A stretch of 64,000 bases of DNA from CAYWTS01 sp964461265 (lineage in GTDB: Bacteria > Bacteroidota > Ignavibacteria > Tepidaquicellales > OLB5), in assembly GCA_964461265.1 (NCBI GenBank), contig CAYWTS010000006.1, positions 22,429-86,428 of the forward strand, given 5' to 3'. This document shows, one piece after another, positions 43,923 through 53,662 of this stretch. The stretch's first letter is position 1. Every line of letters begins with the position of its first letter. The notes beneath the pieces are model-generated. The model saw only the letters and a program-made list of their open reading frames with translations. It had not been told where the DNA came from and did not search any database. Position numbers and translations under genes: made by a program.

Positions 43923-44837
43923 TCAACTTTGAGTTCTTGTTAATATATCTTTCCACGCTTCATGAACTCTCTCATACTTAAAGCTGTATCCAAGCTTAAT
44001 AATCTTATCAGGCACAGCGCGCCTTCCGTTTAAAACCAATTTACCCACTTCACCGGCAACCAATAGCACTAAAAATTCAGGGATAGGCAAAATAACAGAA
44101 CGGTTTAAGATTTGTTTAATCTCACAACAAAAACGTTTCATCGGCACAGGCTCGGGTGCTGCTGCGTTTATGGCTCCTTTTACATCAGGATTATCGATAG
44201 CATACAAATAAATTCCAACTAAGTCATCTATATGTATCCACGACATATACTGGTTACCGCTTCCGGGATAAACACCTATGAATAATTTAAAAGGTTTGAC
44301 AAGTTTTTCAACAGCTTTAGAATCTTTTGCCAATACAAATCCTGTTCTAATAGTAACAACTCTTGCACCAACTTTTTCGGCTTTCTTTGCTTCGTTCTCC
44401 CAGTCAACGCATAATTTAGAGATAAAGTCATCTCCGTGTCCCGACTCCTCGAACATATAATCCACACCTCTGGAACCGTAATAATCTACCCCTGATGCAC
44501 TTACTAGAACTTTAGGTTTGTTTTTCATTATAGAAATCAGCTCGGATATCTTTGCTGTTGTGTTTATCCTTGAATCGTATAACTGTTTTTTAACATCATC
44601 GTTCCATCTTTTAATGCCAAGGTTCATGCCTGCAAGGTTAATTACCGCATCTATTTTTTCATCTTTAAGCAGTAAATAATTGTCAGAGTGAAAAAAATGC
44701 TTTACAGAAGGCAGGACTTTTTTTGCCCTGTCCGCATTTGTTGTCAGCACAATTACATCATCGCCACGGCTAATTAATGCATTAACTATCTGCCTGCCAA
44801 TCAGTCCTGTAGCACCGGTAATTAATACACGTTTCAT
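43923..44837 (-). CDS. TIGR01777-type NAD(P)-dependent epimerase (YfcH-like)
   Basis: A 304-residue SDR protein with the nucleotide motif GATGLIGRQIV (7-17), VLVSASGVDYYGSRG and WIHIDDLVGIYLYAID, which are landmarks of the TIGR01777/YfcH family. Its substrate is unknown even in E. coli. Its start overlaps the stop of the upstream lipoprotein gene (ATGA), so the two are coupled. Confidence 0.88.
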   Translation of the reverse strand: MKRVLITGATGLIGRQIVNALISRGDDVIVLTTNADRAKKVLPSVKHFFHSDNYLLLKDEKIDAVINLAGMNLGIKRWNDDVKKQLYDSRINTTAKISELISIMKNKPKVLVSASGVDYYGSRGVDYMFEESGHGDDFISKLCVDWENEAKKAEKVGARVVTIRTGFVLAKDSKAVEKLVKPFKLFIGVYPGSGNQYMSWIHIDDLVGIYLYAIDNPDVKGAINAAAPEPVPMKRFCCEIKQILNRSVILPIPEFLVLLVAGEVGKLVLNGRRAVPDKIIKLGYSFKYERVHEAWKDILTRTQS

Positions 44838-45229
44838 TTATCGTAAAACGACTTCAGGAATTTCCAGCCCGCTTCTGTGAGTTTTTTAGTATATCTTTTA
44901 CCTTCAGCAATATACACAATATGCTTGCATTCATTTTGCAGATTGAAGCTCATTTCCACCATATCTTTAGCAGTTTTCATTTCTATAACGCCGTCATAGC
45001 CGCATTTGTAATCGGGAGAGCTCTCATCGGATATATACGCTGCAAACTTTTCTATTTCATCTCTTTTACCGGTTTCATATACAAGTGTTTTAGTCCTTTT
45101 ATTGCCTTCGTCTTTATAAATAAAGACAGATAAATTTTGTGTTTCGCTTAATATTTTAATTAATACTCCGTTATCCTGGCATGATAATACTACTAACATT
45201 AAAAGCGGTAAAATGAATATCTTTTTCAT
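44834..45229 (-). CDS. Small lipoprotein
   Basis: I do not recognise this 131-residue protein. A lipoprotein signal (MKKIFILPLLMLVVLSC) is followed by a mixed alpha/beta domain with two further Cys (YKCGYDGVIEM, LQNECKHIVYI) that could pair in the periplasm. It is coupled by a 4-bp overlap to the TIGR01777 epimerase, although the two act in different compartments. A -7 box is at 45259-45266. Confidence 0.65.
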   Translation of the reverse strand: MKKIFILPLLMLVVLSCQDNGVLIKILSETQNLSVFIYKDEGNKRTKTLVYETGKRDEIEKFAAYISDESSPDYKCGYDGVIEMKTAKDMVEMSFNLQNECKHIVYIAEGKRYTKKLTEAGWKFLKSFYDK

Positions 45230-45258
45230 GAAATTGTTTTTTATATTTTGTACTTTTA

Positions 45259-45266
45259 CAAAAATA
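45259..45266 (-). promoter_or_regulatory. -7 box for the lipoprotein-epimerase pair
   Basis: TATTTTTG on the minus strand matches TAnnTTTG, 29 nt before the start at 45229. It is in a divergent interval with the histidine kinase gene. Confidence 0.45.
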
Positions 45267-45382
45267 TTGAATTTTATTTAGTTATTCCGTTTAAAAAGGC
45301 GGTGCTTTTAAAACTATTTTTTCGTTTTTATTACAACAAATTAGCTTTTTATTAATACCCTTTTCAATTATTTTTTCGGTAA

Positions 45383-46615
45383 ATGAAGAGCTACGGTTCG
45401 GCAAATATCAAAATAGCACTCCTTATAGGTGGTGTTATCATAATTATGGCTACGCTTATGTACACACAAATCCTGGCAACCGAGATACTTGAGCGTGAGC
45501 GTGAAATTGCTAACCTTTACGCTAAAGCCATAGAATACATTACCCGAGAAGAAAGTGTTGCTGAAAATTACGATTTTGTATGGACAAACGTTGTTAACTC
45601 GCATGTGATTAACTTCCCTATTATTGTAACCGATGCTAAAACAGGTTTGCCTTCGCTTTGGACAAACCTTGATATAGATACAACACTCCCTAAACAAAAA
45701 CAGCAGGAACTGATGATGGAAATGATTGCTGAAATGGATAAGGTAAATATGCCTATAAGGGTAGTGCAGGAAAATATGGTTTTAAATTATGTTCACTACG
45801 GACAGTCGAAGCTTGTAACAAAGCTGAAGATACTGCCTTTTATAGAAATAATAGTTGCCACGGTTTTTATCTTCCTCGGATACTTCGGGTTCAGCTACAT
45901 AAGGCGTACGGAACAGAGCAATATATGGGTAGGGCTTTCCAGGGAAACCGCACACCAGCTCGGCACACCGCTTTCGAGCCTGATGGGCTGGAATGAGCTT
46001 ATCAAGGTAAATGTAAATAATCCCGAAAAGGTTACCAATCTCAGTACGGAAATGTCGAGTGATATTGACAGGATGGTTAAAATTGCCAACCGTTTTTCAA
46101 AGATAGGTTCAAAACCCGACCTGAAAACCGAAAACCTTTACGATGTAATAGATAAAGTTGTGCAGTACTACGAAAAGCGTATTCCAAGAATCAGCACCGG
46201 CTCTTTTAATCCAAATGCCGAAAAACGCAAGATTAAAATGGAAATTAAAGGTTCACGCACGCTTGGGGGGCTGATAAACAGGGAGCTATTTGAATGGGTT
46301 CTCGAAAACCTGATTAAAAATGCTATCGATGCTATTGACCATGACTCAGGGTCAATCACGTTTAACATCGAGGATAAAGGCGGTCATATAAATATTGATG
46401 TATCGGATTCAGGCAAAGGTATTGATATGAAGTTCAAGAAAGATATTTTCCGCCCGGGTTACAGCACAAAACAAAGAGGCTGGGGACTTGGACTTACTCT
46501 TTCGAAGCGTATCATAGAAGCTTATCACAGCGGTAAATTAACGGTAAAAAGCTCGGAACCGGGAAAGGGAACGACTTTCAGAATAAAATTAAATAAATAT
46601 TCATCAAAAGTATAA
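45383..46615 (+). CDS. Membrane sensor histidine kinase
   Basis: Two membrane helices (IKIALLIGGVIIIMATLMYT; LPFIEIIVATVFIFLGYFGF) flank a ~115-residue periplasmic sensor. The dimerisation/phosphoacceptor helix has its His in RETAHQLGTPLSSL. The ATPase domain has the N box NLIKNAIDAI, the G1 box DSGKGI and the G2 box WGLGLTLSKR. Autophosphorylation and transfer to a regulator are expected. No response-regulator gene is adjacent; instead a lone cNMP-binding-fold gene follows 4 bp later and a GT39-like gene after it. Confidence 0.9.
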   Translation: MKSYGSANIKIALLIGGVIIIMATLMYTQILATEILEREREIANLYAKAIEYITREESVAENYDFVWTNVVNSHVINFPIIVTDAKTGLPSLWTNLDIDTTLPKQKQQELMMEMIAEMDKVNMPIRVVQENMVLNYVHYGQSKLVTKLKILPFIEIIVATVFIFLGYFGFSYIRRTEQSNIWVGLSRETAHQLGTPLSSLMGWNELIKVNVNNPEKVTNLSTEMSSDIDRMVKIANRFSKIGSKPDLKTENLYDVIDKVVQYYEKRIPRISTGSFNPNAEKRKIKMEIKGSRTLGGLINRELFEWVLENLIKNAIDAIDHDSGSITFNIEDKGGHINIDVSDSGKGIDMKFKKDIFRPGYSTKQRGWGLGLTLSKRIIEAYHSGKLTVKSSEPGKGTTFRIKLNKYSSKV

Positions 46616-46619
46616 ATAT

Positions 46620-47108
46620 ATGTTCAAAAAGAAAAATACAGACGAAAAAGACGTTTACAGCTCTATTAAAGAATGTTCCCTGTTTCTTGATCTCGGTGAT
46701 AAAGAACTGAAAGAACTCTATCGTATTGTGCATGTCAGAGATTATTCACAGGGTGAAAAAGTTTTTACGGAAGGAACCATGGGGCTGTGCTTTTACCTGA
46801 TTGTAAAAGGAAGTGTTCAGATAATTTCACAGGATTTAGGTGAGCTTAGTGTGCTGAAAGAATACGGGAAAGGTGCTTATTTTTCGGAAATACATCTTTT
46901 CAGCGAAACACCGCACACGGTAAGCTGTGTAACTAAAGAAATTACTAAACTGGTTGTGCTTTCAAAACCCGACTTCGAAAGTCTTATGAAAATTAAACCG
47001 ATTGTTGCAAATAAAATACTTGCCCGCTTCCTTGAATTTTTCGGAATGCAGCTTGATAAGATGTACCTTGAAAATATAGGGCTGAGGCAAAAAATTTCAA
47101 AAGGCTAA
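46620..47108 (+). CDS. Stand-alone cyclic-nucleotide-binding-fold protein
   Basis: A 162-residue protein made of one Crp-type beta-barrel domain (GEKVFTEGTMGLCFYLIVKG) and a terminal helix, without a DNA-binding domain. The phosphate-binding cassette reads YFSEIHLFSETPHTVSCV. The Gly-Glu is replaced by Ser-Glu, and the ligand-binding Arg (P-R-x-A) is His, so it may not bind cAMP in the usual way. It lies 4 bp past the histidine kinase and 20 bp before the GT39-like gene, so the three probably act together; how is unknown. Confidence 0.82.
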   Translation: MFKKKNTDEKDVYSSIKECSLFLDLGDKELKELYRIVHVRDYSQGEKVFTEGTMGLCFYLIVKGSVQIISQDLGELSVLKEYGKGAYFSEIHLFSETPHTVSCVTKEITKLVVLSKPDFESLMKIKPIVANKILARFLEFFGMQLDKMYLENIGLRQKISKG

Positions 47109-47128
47109 CAAAACACAGCAGCGAACAA

Positions 47129-49441
47129 GTGTACAACTTTTTAAAATCAGCGTTGATTAGAGTGACAGCTTCACGGTTTTGGATTATTACCTCACTGGTA
47201 ATAATTAAAACAGCCTTCCAGATACTGCTCATCTCAAGCAGTATGAGATGGCTTACGGCAGATGATTACAGCAGAACAGTGATTGCATGGGACTGGCTTC
47301 AGGATCCGAGAATATATTCCGGCGTATGGCTCAGTCCGCATTTCTGGCTGAACGGATTTTTTATCTGGCTGTTTAAAGACCTTACCCTGGCTCCTATTAT
47401 AGCAAGTACTATATTTTCGTGCTTAATGCTTGTTTATTTTTACCTTCTAACCGAAAAGCTGTTTGATAAACCCATTGCTTACTTAAGTACACTGCTTCTT
47501 TGCGTTTTCCCTTTCCAGGTGTGGTTAAGCACTTCAGCAATGCCTGAACCTGTATTTTTCTTTTTCATAACCTTCTCTGCGTATTACTTCATTGTATGGT
47601 ATAAAGAATATATTCACTCCGTGACCGGCAAAAAAACGCGTAAGTATCTTATAGCTTCAGCTGCAGGACTGCTTTTATCGTGCCTGTTCAGATACGAAGG
47701 GTGGTTTTTCAGCTTTTCTTTCATAATTATTGTTACATATGTAAGCGTGAAAAAAGAAGGTTTAAAGTTATCTTCTTTTATTAATCCTGCACTTTCGCTT
47801 ATCTCACTGGTTGGTGCCGGCTGGTGGCTTCTGCAAAATTACCTTGATTACGGCGACGCATTCTTTTTTATAAAAGAAACAACCCGTATTTATGAACACC
47901 TCAATACAGCCGGTTTTTTCCAGCGGATAATACAGTATCCCTTCTTTATCCTTTACATAGCACCGCTTACAGGTTTAGCGGCACTACCGAAAATTTTCAG
48001 CGTGCTCAGAAACAAAAACGGACACAAGTCGAAATTTGGTTATCCTGTTCTGAAAATTTTTCTCGTATTCAGCTTTACCGAGCTTGCCATGCTTATGTTT
48101 TCGGGGATATACGGCTCGGGAGGAACAAATATGATTTCCAGATATATAGTAATGAATGCTGTCTTTTTGTTCCCGTTTGCCGTGTGGCAGCTTTCGGGGT
48201 TCAGTAAATACATACTTGCAGGCGGAACAACGATTATGATTATTGTTAATATTATCTGGAGTTTTTATTTCCAGGAAGCATACAGGGAAGATACATACGA
48301 AGTAGCTTACCTTACTAAAAAGCTTATACAGCGGAATTATTTTGAAGCTGAAGACAAGATATACTTTGAAATGACGGAAGGTTATTATGATATTTATGCA
48401 ATTCAGGTTATTTCCAATTCACCGGGTATGATAATTTCGGATACAATTCCCCCTGCTTTTCCGGTAACCGTATCCACGAAAAAAATATCCAAGAAAAAGC
48501 TACAGGAAGAACAGCAAAGACTTAACATTATCGAACTGAGAAAGTTTCTTGAGTCAAAAAAAATCAAGCTTTTTATTGCCCGCAGCGATTTGCTGATAGA
48601 TAAGCTGCGTAAGCTCAGTTATAAAAGCGAAGAGATAGGCGATTACAGGGTGTTTTACCTTGCCGATAACGCTATCTCGCCTGCAACCAGCAATAAGCCG
48701 GAAAGAAAGGCTGCAGATTTTACTGCCGAAATAACTCCGAACACAATATCATTTGGTAAAAAACTTCTGCTGAAAGAATTCCGTATAGATAATTCGAATC
48801 TTGGCTTTAATCCGCAAACGGTATCGATAGAGTGGCAGCTTGCTGATATAACATTGCTTGACTCCCTTGAAATAAATGATGATGCTTTCGGCAGGTATAA
48901 AGTAAAAATAGAGTTATCGCCCTCTGATAACGATACCATTGTGTATGGTTCTTATGCCAGTATTTTTACGGAACGCAACACAGAGGAATTTTTCGATACA
49001 AAAAAAATCAAGAACATTCTTGTGCTCAAACCTTTTGCACTTTTGAATTATTCACGTCGTTTTAAATTAAGCCCGTTTGAAAGCGGTCTGTATGATTTAA
49101 GGCTTTCGGTTATAGATGCTTTTACAGGCAAAGAGCTTAAAGTATTCCGGGGCGATAGTTTATATACTTATAAACCCGACGATGAAACAGACGTTGATTC
49201 TGCTCAAACCGATTTTAAAACGAAACTGCTGGCTCATAAAAAGATCAGAGAACACCAGCGGAAAAATCCATTTTACCCGCTTGGAAAAATTGTAGCCCTG
49301 TTTCCGAATGCCAACTACAATGAGATAATGAAAAGCTCCCGTGAAGTAGCTCAGCTAATTATCCGCAACGGGCTGCTTCTGCCCTTTCTGCAGCGTTACC
49401 AGGGCGACCAGATGCTAAACGTGGTGTTTAATTATTTTTAA
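47129..49441 (+). CDS. Large membrane protein, GT39-like with C-terminal soluble domain
   Basis: A 770-residue protein with about twelve membrane helices in residues 1-400. The first loop has WLTADDYSRTVIAWDW, the Asp-Asp of GT39-type enzymes, followed by SPHFWLNGFF. The C-terminal ~250 residues are soluble and beta-rich (ITPNTISFGKKLLLKEFRID...), with a helical tail. Translation appears to start at a GTG (47129), and no better start is in frame. It follows the histidine kinase and cNMP-fold genes without a break, so it may be regulated by them or be their target. Substrate unknown. Confidence 0.72.
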   Translation: MYNFLKSALIRVTASRFWIITSLVIIKTAFQILLISSSMRWLTADDYSRTVIAWDWLQDPRIYSGVWLSPHFWLNGFFIWLFKDLTLAPIIASTIFSCLMLVYFYLLTEKLFDKPIAYLSTLLLCVFPFQVWLSTSAMPEPVFFFFITFSAYYFIVWYKEYIHSVTGKKTRKYLIASAAGLLLSCLFRYEGWFFSFSFIIIVTYVSVKKEGLKLSSFINPALSLISLVGAGWWLLQNYLDYGDAFFFIKETTRIYEHLNTAGFFQRIIQYPFFILYIAPLTGLAALPKIFSVLRNKNGHKSKFGYPVLKIFLVFSFTELAMLMFSGIYGSGGTNMISRYIVMNAVFLFPFAVWQLSGFSKYILAGGTTIMIIVNIIWSFYFQEAYREDTYEVAYLTKKLIQRNYFEAEDKIYFEMTEGYYDIYAIQVISNSPGMIISDTIPPAFPVTVSTKKISKKKLQEEQQRLNIIELRKFLESKKIKLFIARSDLLIDKLRKLSYKSEEIGDYRVFYLADNAISPATSNKPERKAADFTAEITPNTISFGKKLLLKEFRIDNSNLGFNPQTVSIEWQLADITLLDSLEINDDAFGRYKVKIELSPSDNDTIVYGSYASIFTERNTEEFFDTKKIKNILVLKPFALLNYSRRFKLSPFESGLYDLRLSVIDAFTGKELKVFRGDSLYTYKPDDETDVDSAQTDFKTKLLAHKKIREHQRKNPFYPLGKIVALFPNANYNEIMKSSREVAQLIIRNGLLLPFLQRYQGDQMLNVVFNYF

Positions 49442-49496
49442 ACTCAAAATAAATTATTTCAAAAATTGTATAATTAAATAATAAATAGATGGTAAA

Positions 49497-50075
49497 ATGA
49501 ATGATCCATTGAATTATAATGAAGGTTTTATACCACCACATGGTGGTTACCAAAAATTACTTTCTTATAAAAAAGCTGAAATAATTTATGATGGAACAAT
49601 TTATTTTTGTAATAAATATCTGAAAAAAGGGGATAGAACCATAGATCAAATGATTCAAGCAGCACGGTCAGGTAAACAAAATATTGCGGAGGCAAGCATG
49701 GCTTCAGGTACTTCTAAATAAGCAGAAATTAAATTAACTAACGTTGCAAGGGCAAGCCTCGAAGAATTACTTCTAGACTACAAAGATTTTCTCAGAACCC
49801 GAAAGATGAAAGAATGGGAGAAAAACCACCGTTATGTTCAGCGTTTGCGTGTACTAAACAGAAATCCAAATGCAAATTATGAAACTTTCCGCCGCGGAAT
49901 AGAAAACAAAAATCCGGAAATTTGTGCGAATGTATTAATCGGCTTAATTAAAGTTACAACTTACATACTTAACCATCAGTTAAAGCACCTGGAGAAGGAA
50001 TTTCTTCGTGAGGGCGGTTTAAGAGAAAGAATGTCAAAAGCGCGAATTATTCTAAGGAATAGAAGACTTAAATGA
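49497..50075 (+). pseudogene. Four-helix-bundle suffix-domain protein split by one in-frame TAA
   Basis: The two parts (49497-49721 and 49806-50075) are in the same frame and form one ~192-residue protein of the S23/avd-like four-helix-bundle type: QKLLSYKKAEIIYDGTIYF...QMIQAARSGKQNIAEA, then after the stop AEIKLTNVARASLEELLLDY...LNHQLKHLEKEF. A single TAA (49719-49721) divides them; GAA (Glu), which fits this position, differs by one base. Related small proteins are encoded in 23S rRNA intervening sequences or near retroelements. Either a recent pseudogene or a read-through site. Confidence 0.8.
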
Positions 50076-50184
50076 CAAAAACGAAAGCAAGCAAGTGTCT
50101 TAAATGTCCTTATAGTCAATTAATATTTTAATTTGTATTCCTTGTTTTATTTGTGTCATAGTGTAGTAAATATTTATAATTTAT

Positions 50185-51033
50185 TTACTTTATTCTTCTT
50201 GCACTGCCTTCAAGGGTGAGGTTAACAATCTCATCATTTTCAATTCTGAAATCTACGGTCAGCCACTCTTTGCTTTGTGTTAATACTTTCACAGGCGGGA
50301 AAACTTTTTGAAGAATAAAAGCACTTATTGCTGTTGAAATGATCCCTGTCCCGCAGGCAAGTGTTTCGCGTTCAACTCCCCTTTCGTAAGTCCTGACCCT
50401 GATTTCCTCAACGTTTAATACCGATGCAAAATTTGCATTAACTCCACGCGGATGGAATTTATTATGATACCTCAGGATTTTCCCGATATGTTCTATTTGT
50501 AACTCATCAAGGTTACTAATGCCTAATGTTTGTTTATTAGTTTCTTCGCTAATTAATACTATAACATGGTCGGAACCAACGTTTACATAGCTAACATCAA
50601 GCGGTTTTAATCCTGAACCAAGCTCAACATTAATCTGTAAATTAACGGTTATCTGTTCAGGCGGCGGGAAAAATACTTTAACGGTTTCTTCAGATGTTAT
50701 AACTGACTCGTATAAATTGCCAACAGCTTCTACATTTATATTTTTATCAGTAATAATACCATTTTTATATACGTACATTGCAGTGCATCTTGCACCGTTT
50801 CCGCACATTGCACCAAAGCTGCCATCGCGGTTATAATAATTCATTTTTACGTCAGCTTCTGTCAGAGAAGGTTTATTAATAAATATTACACCATCAACCT
50901 GATTATAATTCCCGTTGCATAACTGAACAGTCAAATCAGATTGTTCATAATCAGGGAAATTTCCGTTAAGGTTATTAACCATAACAAAATCATTTCCTGC
51001 TCCGCTGTATATTTGAAAATTATTTGACTGCAT
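50185..51033 (-). CDS. dapF: Diaminopimelate epimerase
   Basis: DapF converts LL- to meso-diaminopimelate, used for lysine and for peptidoglycan. The two catalytic Cys are Cys77 in GAMCGNGARC and Cys227 in LACGTGI, each with its normal neighbours, and the family's GNDFVMVN N-terminus is present. The 282-residue length is normal. LysA (30984), the next enzyme toward lysine, is encoded elsewhere in the window. It is monocistronic on the minus strand. Confidence 0.96.
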   Translation of the reverse strand: MQSNNFQIYSGAGNDFVMVNNLNGNFPDYEQSDLTVQLCNGNYNQVDGVIFINKPSLTEADVKMNYYNRDGSFGAMCGNGARCTAMYVYKNGIITDKNINVEAVGNLYESVITSEETVKVFFPPPEQITVNLQINVELGSGLKPLDVSYVNVGSDHVIVLISEETNKQTLGISNLDELQIEHIGKILRYHNKFHPRGVNANFASVLNVEEIRVRTYERGVERETLACGTGIISTAISAFILQKVFPPVKVLTQSKEWLTVDFRIENDEIVNLTLEGSARRIK

Positions 51034-51120
51034 TAAATGATTTACTACATAATACTGTGTGCCCGGAAGTCACACCCTGCAAATTTAACATTTAATTTAC
51101 AATTCACTATTTACTATTTA

Positions 51121-53562
51121 CTAGTAGACTCCCCTGTAATTAGATTGCTTGGTTATCTTCACATCCTGTAACTGTGATGCCTTAACCCGGATTTCGAACC
51201 TGTACCCTCTGAATGAACCGGTGGGTATCCAGCTAAAATTCATTTCCCAGCAATGTAAATCACGGTAAATGGTTACAAGCGGTGCTGTGAACTGTTTCTG
51301 AAAAATATCATAACCGGCTGTAAAGGTAAATTTCCAGTTCTTTGTTAAAGAAAACCCCAGATTAGCTTGAATATTCGATGATTTAGTCAGAGCAAACGGA
51401 TTACTCCGATTCAGGCTGTAATTGTAGTTAAGGCTTACCGACCACGGAATCGAAAAGTCTATCTCTTCATCACCATAGCCCGAATAATCATAAGTGCTTT
51501 TTTGAGTTGTGTCATTTTTTGCTGTTGACTCTTCTCCCCCACGAAGCGAGGTAGAGATATTTATCCCAAAAGCCGTAAGCTGCATTATTTTACGGTCGCT
51601 CTTCCATAAGAAAGTGTTTATTCTGCCGACATCCTTGATGTATTTGTAAAAGCTGAAGCCTGCTGAACCGGAAATGTTCAAAAAATCCGAAACATTGGTT
51701 CTTGCATTAACTGCGAGGTCAGAAAGTTTTAAGCTGTCTGCAACAAAATTGTATGATATACCGGCGTCAAGATTCAGGAGCTGGAATTTGTTATCGGTTG
51801 AATCTGTGGCACGCGTCTTTATTTCAAAAATATTTCCTAAGCTAAAACCTATACTTCTTGATTCACCTGTAGGTGCACCGCCGAATACTTCCCTTTCAAA
51901 GTATGAATATTTTATCTCCCTGCCTGCGGTATCTGTGTAGGTTCCCCAGGCATTCCAGCCGGGTTTTGAAAAATCGGGTGTATATGTAAACGAGATCGAT
52001 GGATTAACAGTATGACGGAAACCCTTTACGCCAAGAAAATTTGTATTGAAAATACCTACCACTCTTGTATTTGCCGAAATGCCCGTACTGAAATACCTGA
52101 TGGCTTTAAAACCCGATATATCGTTTATATGTAATGTCTTTGTCACAGGATCAATTTGTTTTGTAATATACTTGCTTGACCACGTTTCGGTGTATTTGAA
52201 GAAGGGTGATACTGTAAACTCACTTATTTTAACGGGGATATTAACCTCCATATTCTGCTGAAGCCCTTTGCGTGAATCCTTTACATAGCCAAGCGAAGTG
52301 TTCGAAGCATCAGCATAAAGCTTTGTTCGTTTATTCAGAAACTGAGCGTTATAACTAAACGATATCATATCATACCATTTAGGCTCAAGCACTGAATAAT
52401 TTTTACCACGAAAGGGAAAAGTCTGGCTTCTTGTAAAATTAATTGAGGGGAAATTCTCCCTGATTTCACCTGTCACGAGGTTTTGGTCACGGTAATAATT
52501 CAGGCTTAGCGAGTTTGGTGTTCCCTCCCAGAATTTATTCAGTGTTAAATTCGATACAGCATTTTGCATTAACAGGTTATTGTAGTTATTCGTTGAGTTA
52601 TCGTAATATGTTTTGCTGCTCACGAAATTTAAGCTTGCAGTTAGATTTGTTGTAGGGTCAATAGTCTGGCTGTGATTAAGTGTAATAGCCCACTGGTCAG
52701 AGAAATTTTTGTCAATATCATTTTCCTCACCGAAACGGATTCTTGAGCCGCCAAGGTTAAGCTCACCGCTGAATTTATACCGCAAAACATACCTGAATCG
52801 TCCGTTTAAATCGAAACGCCCGTTCGTAAAATAGTTACCCTGCATGGTTAAATCGAAAAAATCGTTTATCGCCCAGAAATATCCGAGGTGCGAGAGATAC
52901 TTGCCGTAAGTTGCATCCTCACCGTAGGCAGGCGGTATTATTCCGCTTGAGCGTCCGGAGTGATTGGGAAAAATTCCGAAGGGGATTGCAAACAGCGGAA
53001 CATCACCTATATACAGATAGACAGGTTCGGCAATTACTTTATCGCCCTGGATAACCTTCATCTTCGGGCTGCCGAAGTAGAAATCGGGGTCTTCCTTATC
53101 GCAGGTAGTATAGCGTCCGTTCCTTATAAAATAAATATCTGCACCTACTTTTTTGATTTTCTCGCCAAGATAGTAACCGCCCTCAATTTCGGTTGAACCC
53201 ATTTCTATGTTACCCTTCTTTGTTTTGAAATTAAATTTCAGTTTAAAAGCATCGTAACGCTTCGAGCCTTCGTAAAATACGGGAGTCCCGATGTATTTCC
53301 CTGAAGTACCCGTATCGGGTATGCCATAAGCTTCGAGTACCGAGCTTTCTTTATGGAATATCACGCGTGAAGCTTTGAGGTCGTATTCTTTATATTTCAG
53401 CTCGCCTTCACCGTAAAGGTATAGACGTTTATTTAGGATATCAAAAACAGCCGAGTCTTTTGCAGAATACTCTATTATTGCATCAACATCGCCCGTTTTT
53501 TTAGTTGTATCGGTTTGTTTTGATAATGTATCCGTTATGGGTTTATAGAGAAGTGTATCGGG
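51121..53562 (-). CDS. lptD: LPS assembly protein LptD (Bacteroidota type), N-terminus lost in gap
   Basis: LptD is the outer-membrane barrel that places LPS in the outer leaflet. The 813 residues present begin with an OstA-like beta-taco region (YGEGELKYKEYDLKASRVIF), then PVYLYIGDVPLFAIPFGIFP and a long barrel of aromatic-rich strands. The gap at 53563-53662 removes the signal peptide and first part. A reading frame that joins this protein through the Ns to the upstream Met-sulfoxide reductase is an artefact. It lies downstream of that gene on the minus strand. Confidence 0.88.
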   Translation of the reverse strand, partial: PDTLLYKPITDTLSKQTDTTKKTGDVDAIIEYSAKDSAVFDILNKRLYLYGEGELKYKEYDLKASRVIFHKESSVLEAYGIPDTGTSGKYIGTPVFYEGSKRYDAFKLKFNFKTKKGNIEMGSTEIEGGYYLGEKIKKVGADIYFIRNGRYTTCDKEDPDFYFGSPKMKVIQGDKVIAEPVYLYIGDVPLFAIPFGIFPNHSGRSSGIIPPAYGEDATYGKYLSHLGYFWAINDFFDLTMQGNYFTNGRFDLNGRFRYVLRYKFSGELNLGGSRIRFGEENDIDKNFSDQWAITLNHSQTIDPTTNLTASLNFVSSKTYYDNSTNNYNNLLMQNAVSNLTLNKFWEGTPNSLSLNYYRDQNLVTGEIRENFPSINFTRSQTFPFRGKNYSVLEPKWYDMISFSYNAQFLNKRTKLYADASNTSLGYVKDSRKGLQQNMEVNIPVKISEFTVSPFFKYTETWSSKYITKQIDPVTKTLHINDISGFKAIRYFSTGISANTRVVGIFNTNFLGVKGFRHTVNPSISFTYTPDFSKPGWNAWGTYTDTAGREIKYSYFEREVFGGAPTGESRSIGFSLGNIFEIKTRATDSTDNKFQLLNLDAGISYNFVADSLKLSDLAVNARTNVSDFLNISGSAGFSFYKYIKDVGRINTFLWKSDRKIMQLTAFGINISTSLRGGEESTAKNDTTQKSTYDYSGYGDEEIDFSIPWSVSLNYNYSLNRSNPFALTKSSNIQANLGFSLTKNWKFTFTAGYDIFQKQFTAPLVTIYRDLHCWEMNFSWIPTGSFRGYRFEIRVKASQLQDVKITKQSNYRGVY

Positions 53563-53662
53563 NNNNNNNNNNNNNNNNNNNNNNNNNNNNNNNNNNNNNN
53601 NNNNNNNNNNNNNNNNNNNNNNNNNNNNNNNNNNNNNNNNNNNNNNNNNNNNNNNNNNNNNN
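53563..53662. other. Assembly gap (100 N)
   Basis: A second run of exactly 100 N, between lptD and the free methionine sulfoxide reductase gene. Its true length is unknown. It hides the end of one gene, the beginning of the other and anything between. Confidence 0.99.

Noticed and set aside
49719..49721. Selenocysteine or pyrrolysine recoding
   Set aside because: The stop is TAA, not TGA or TAG, so known recoding does not apply.
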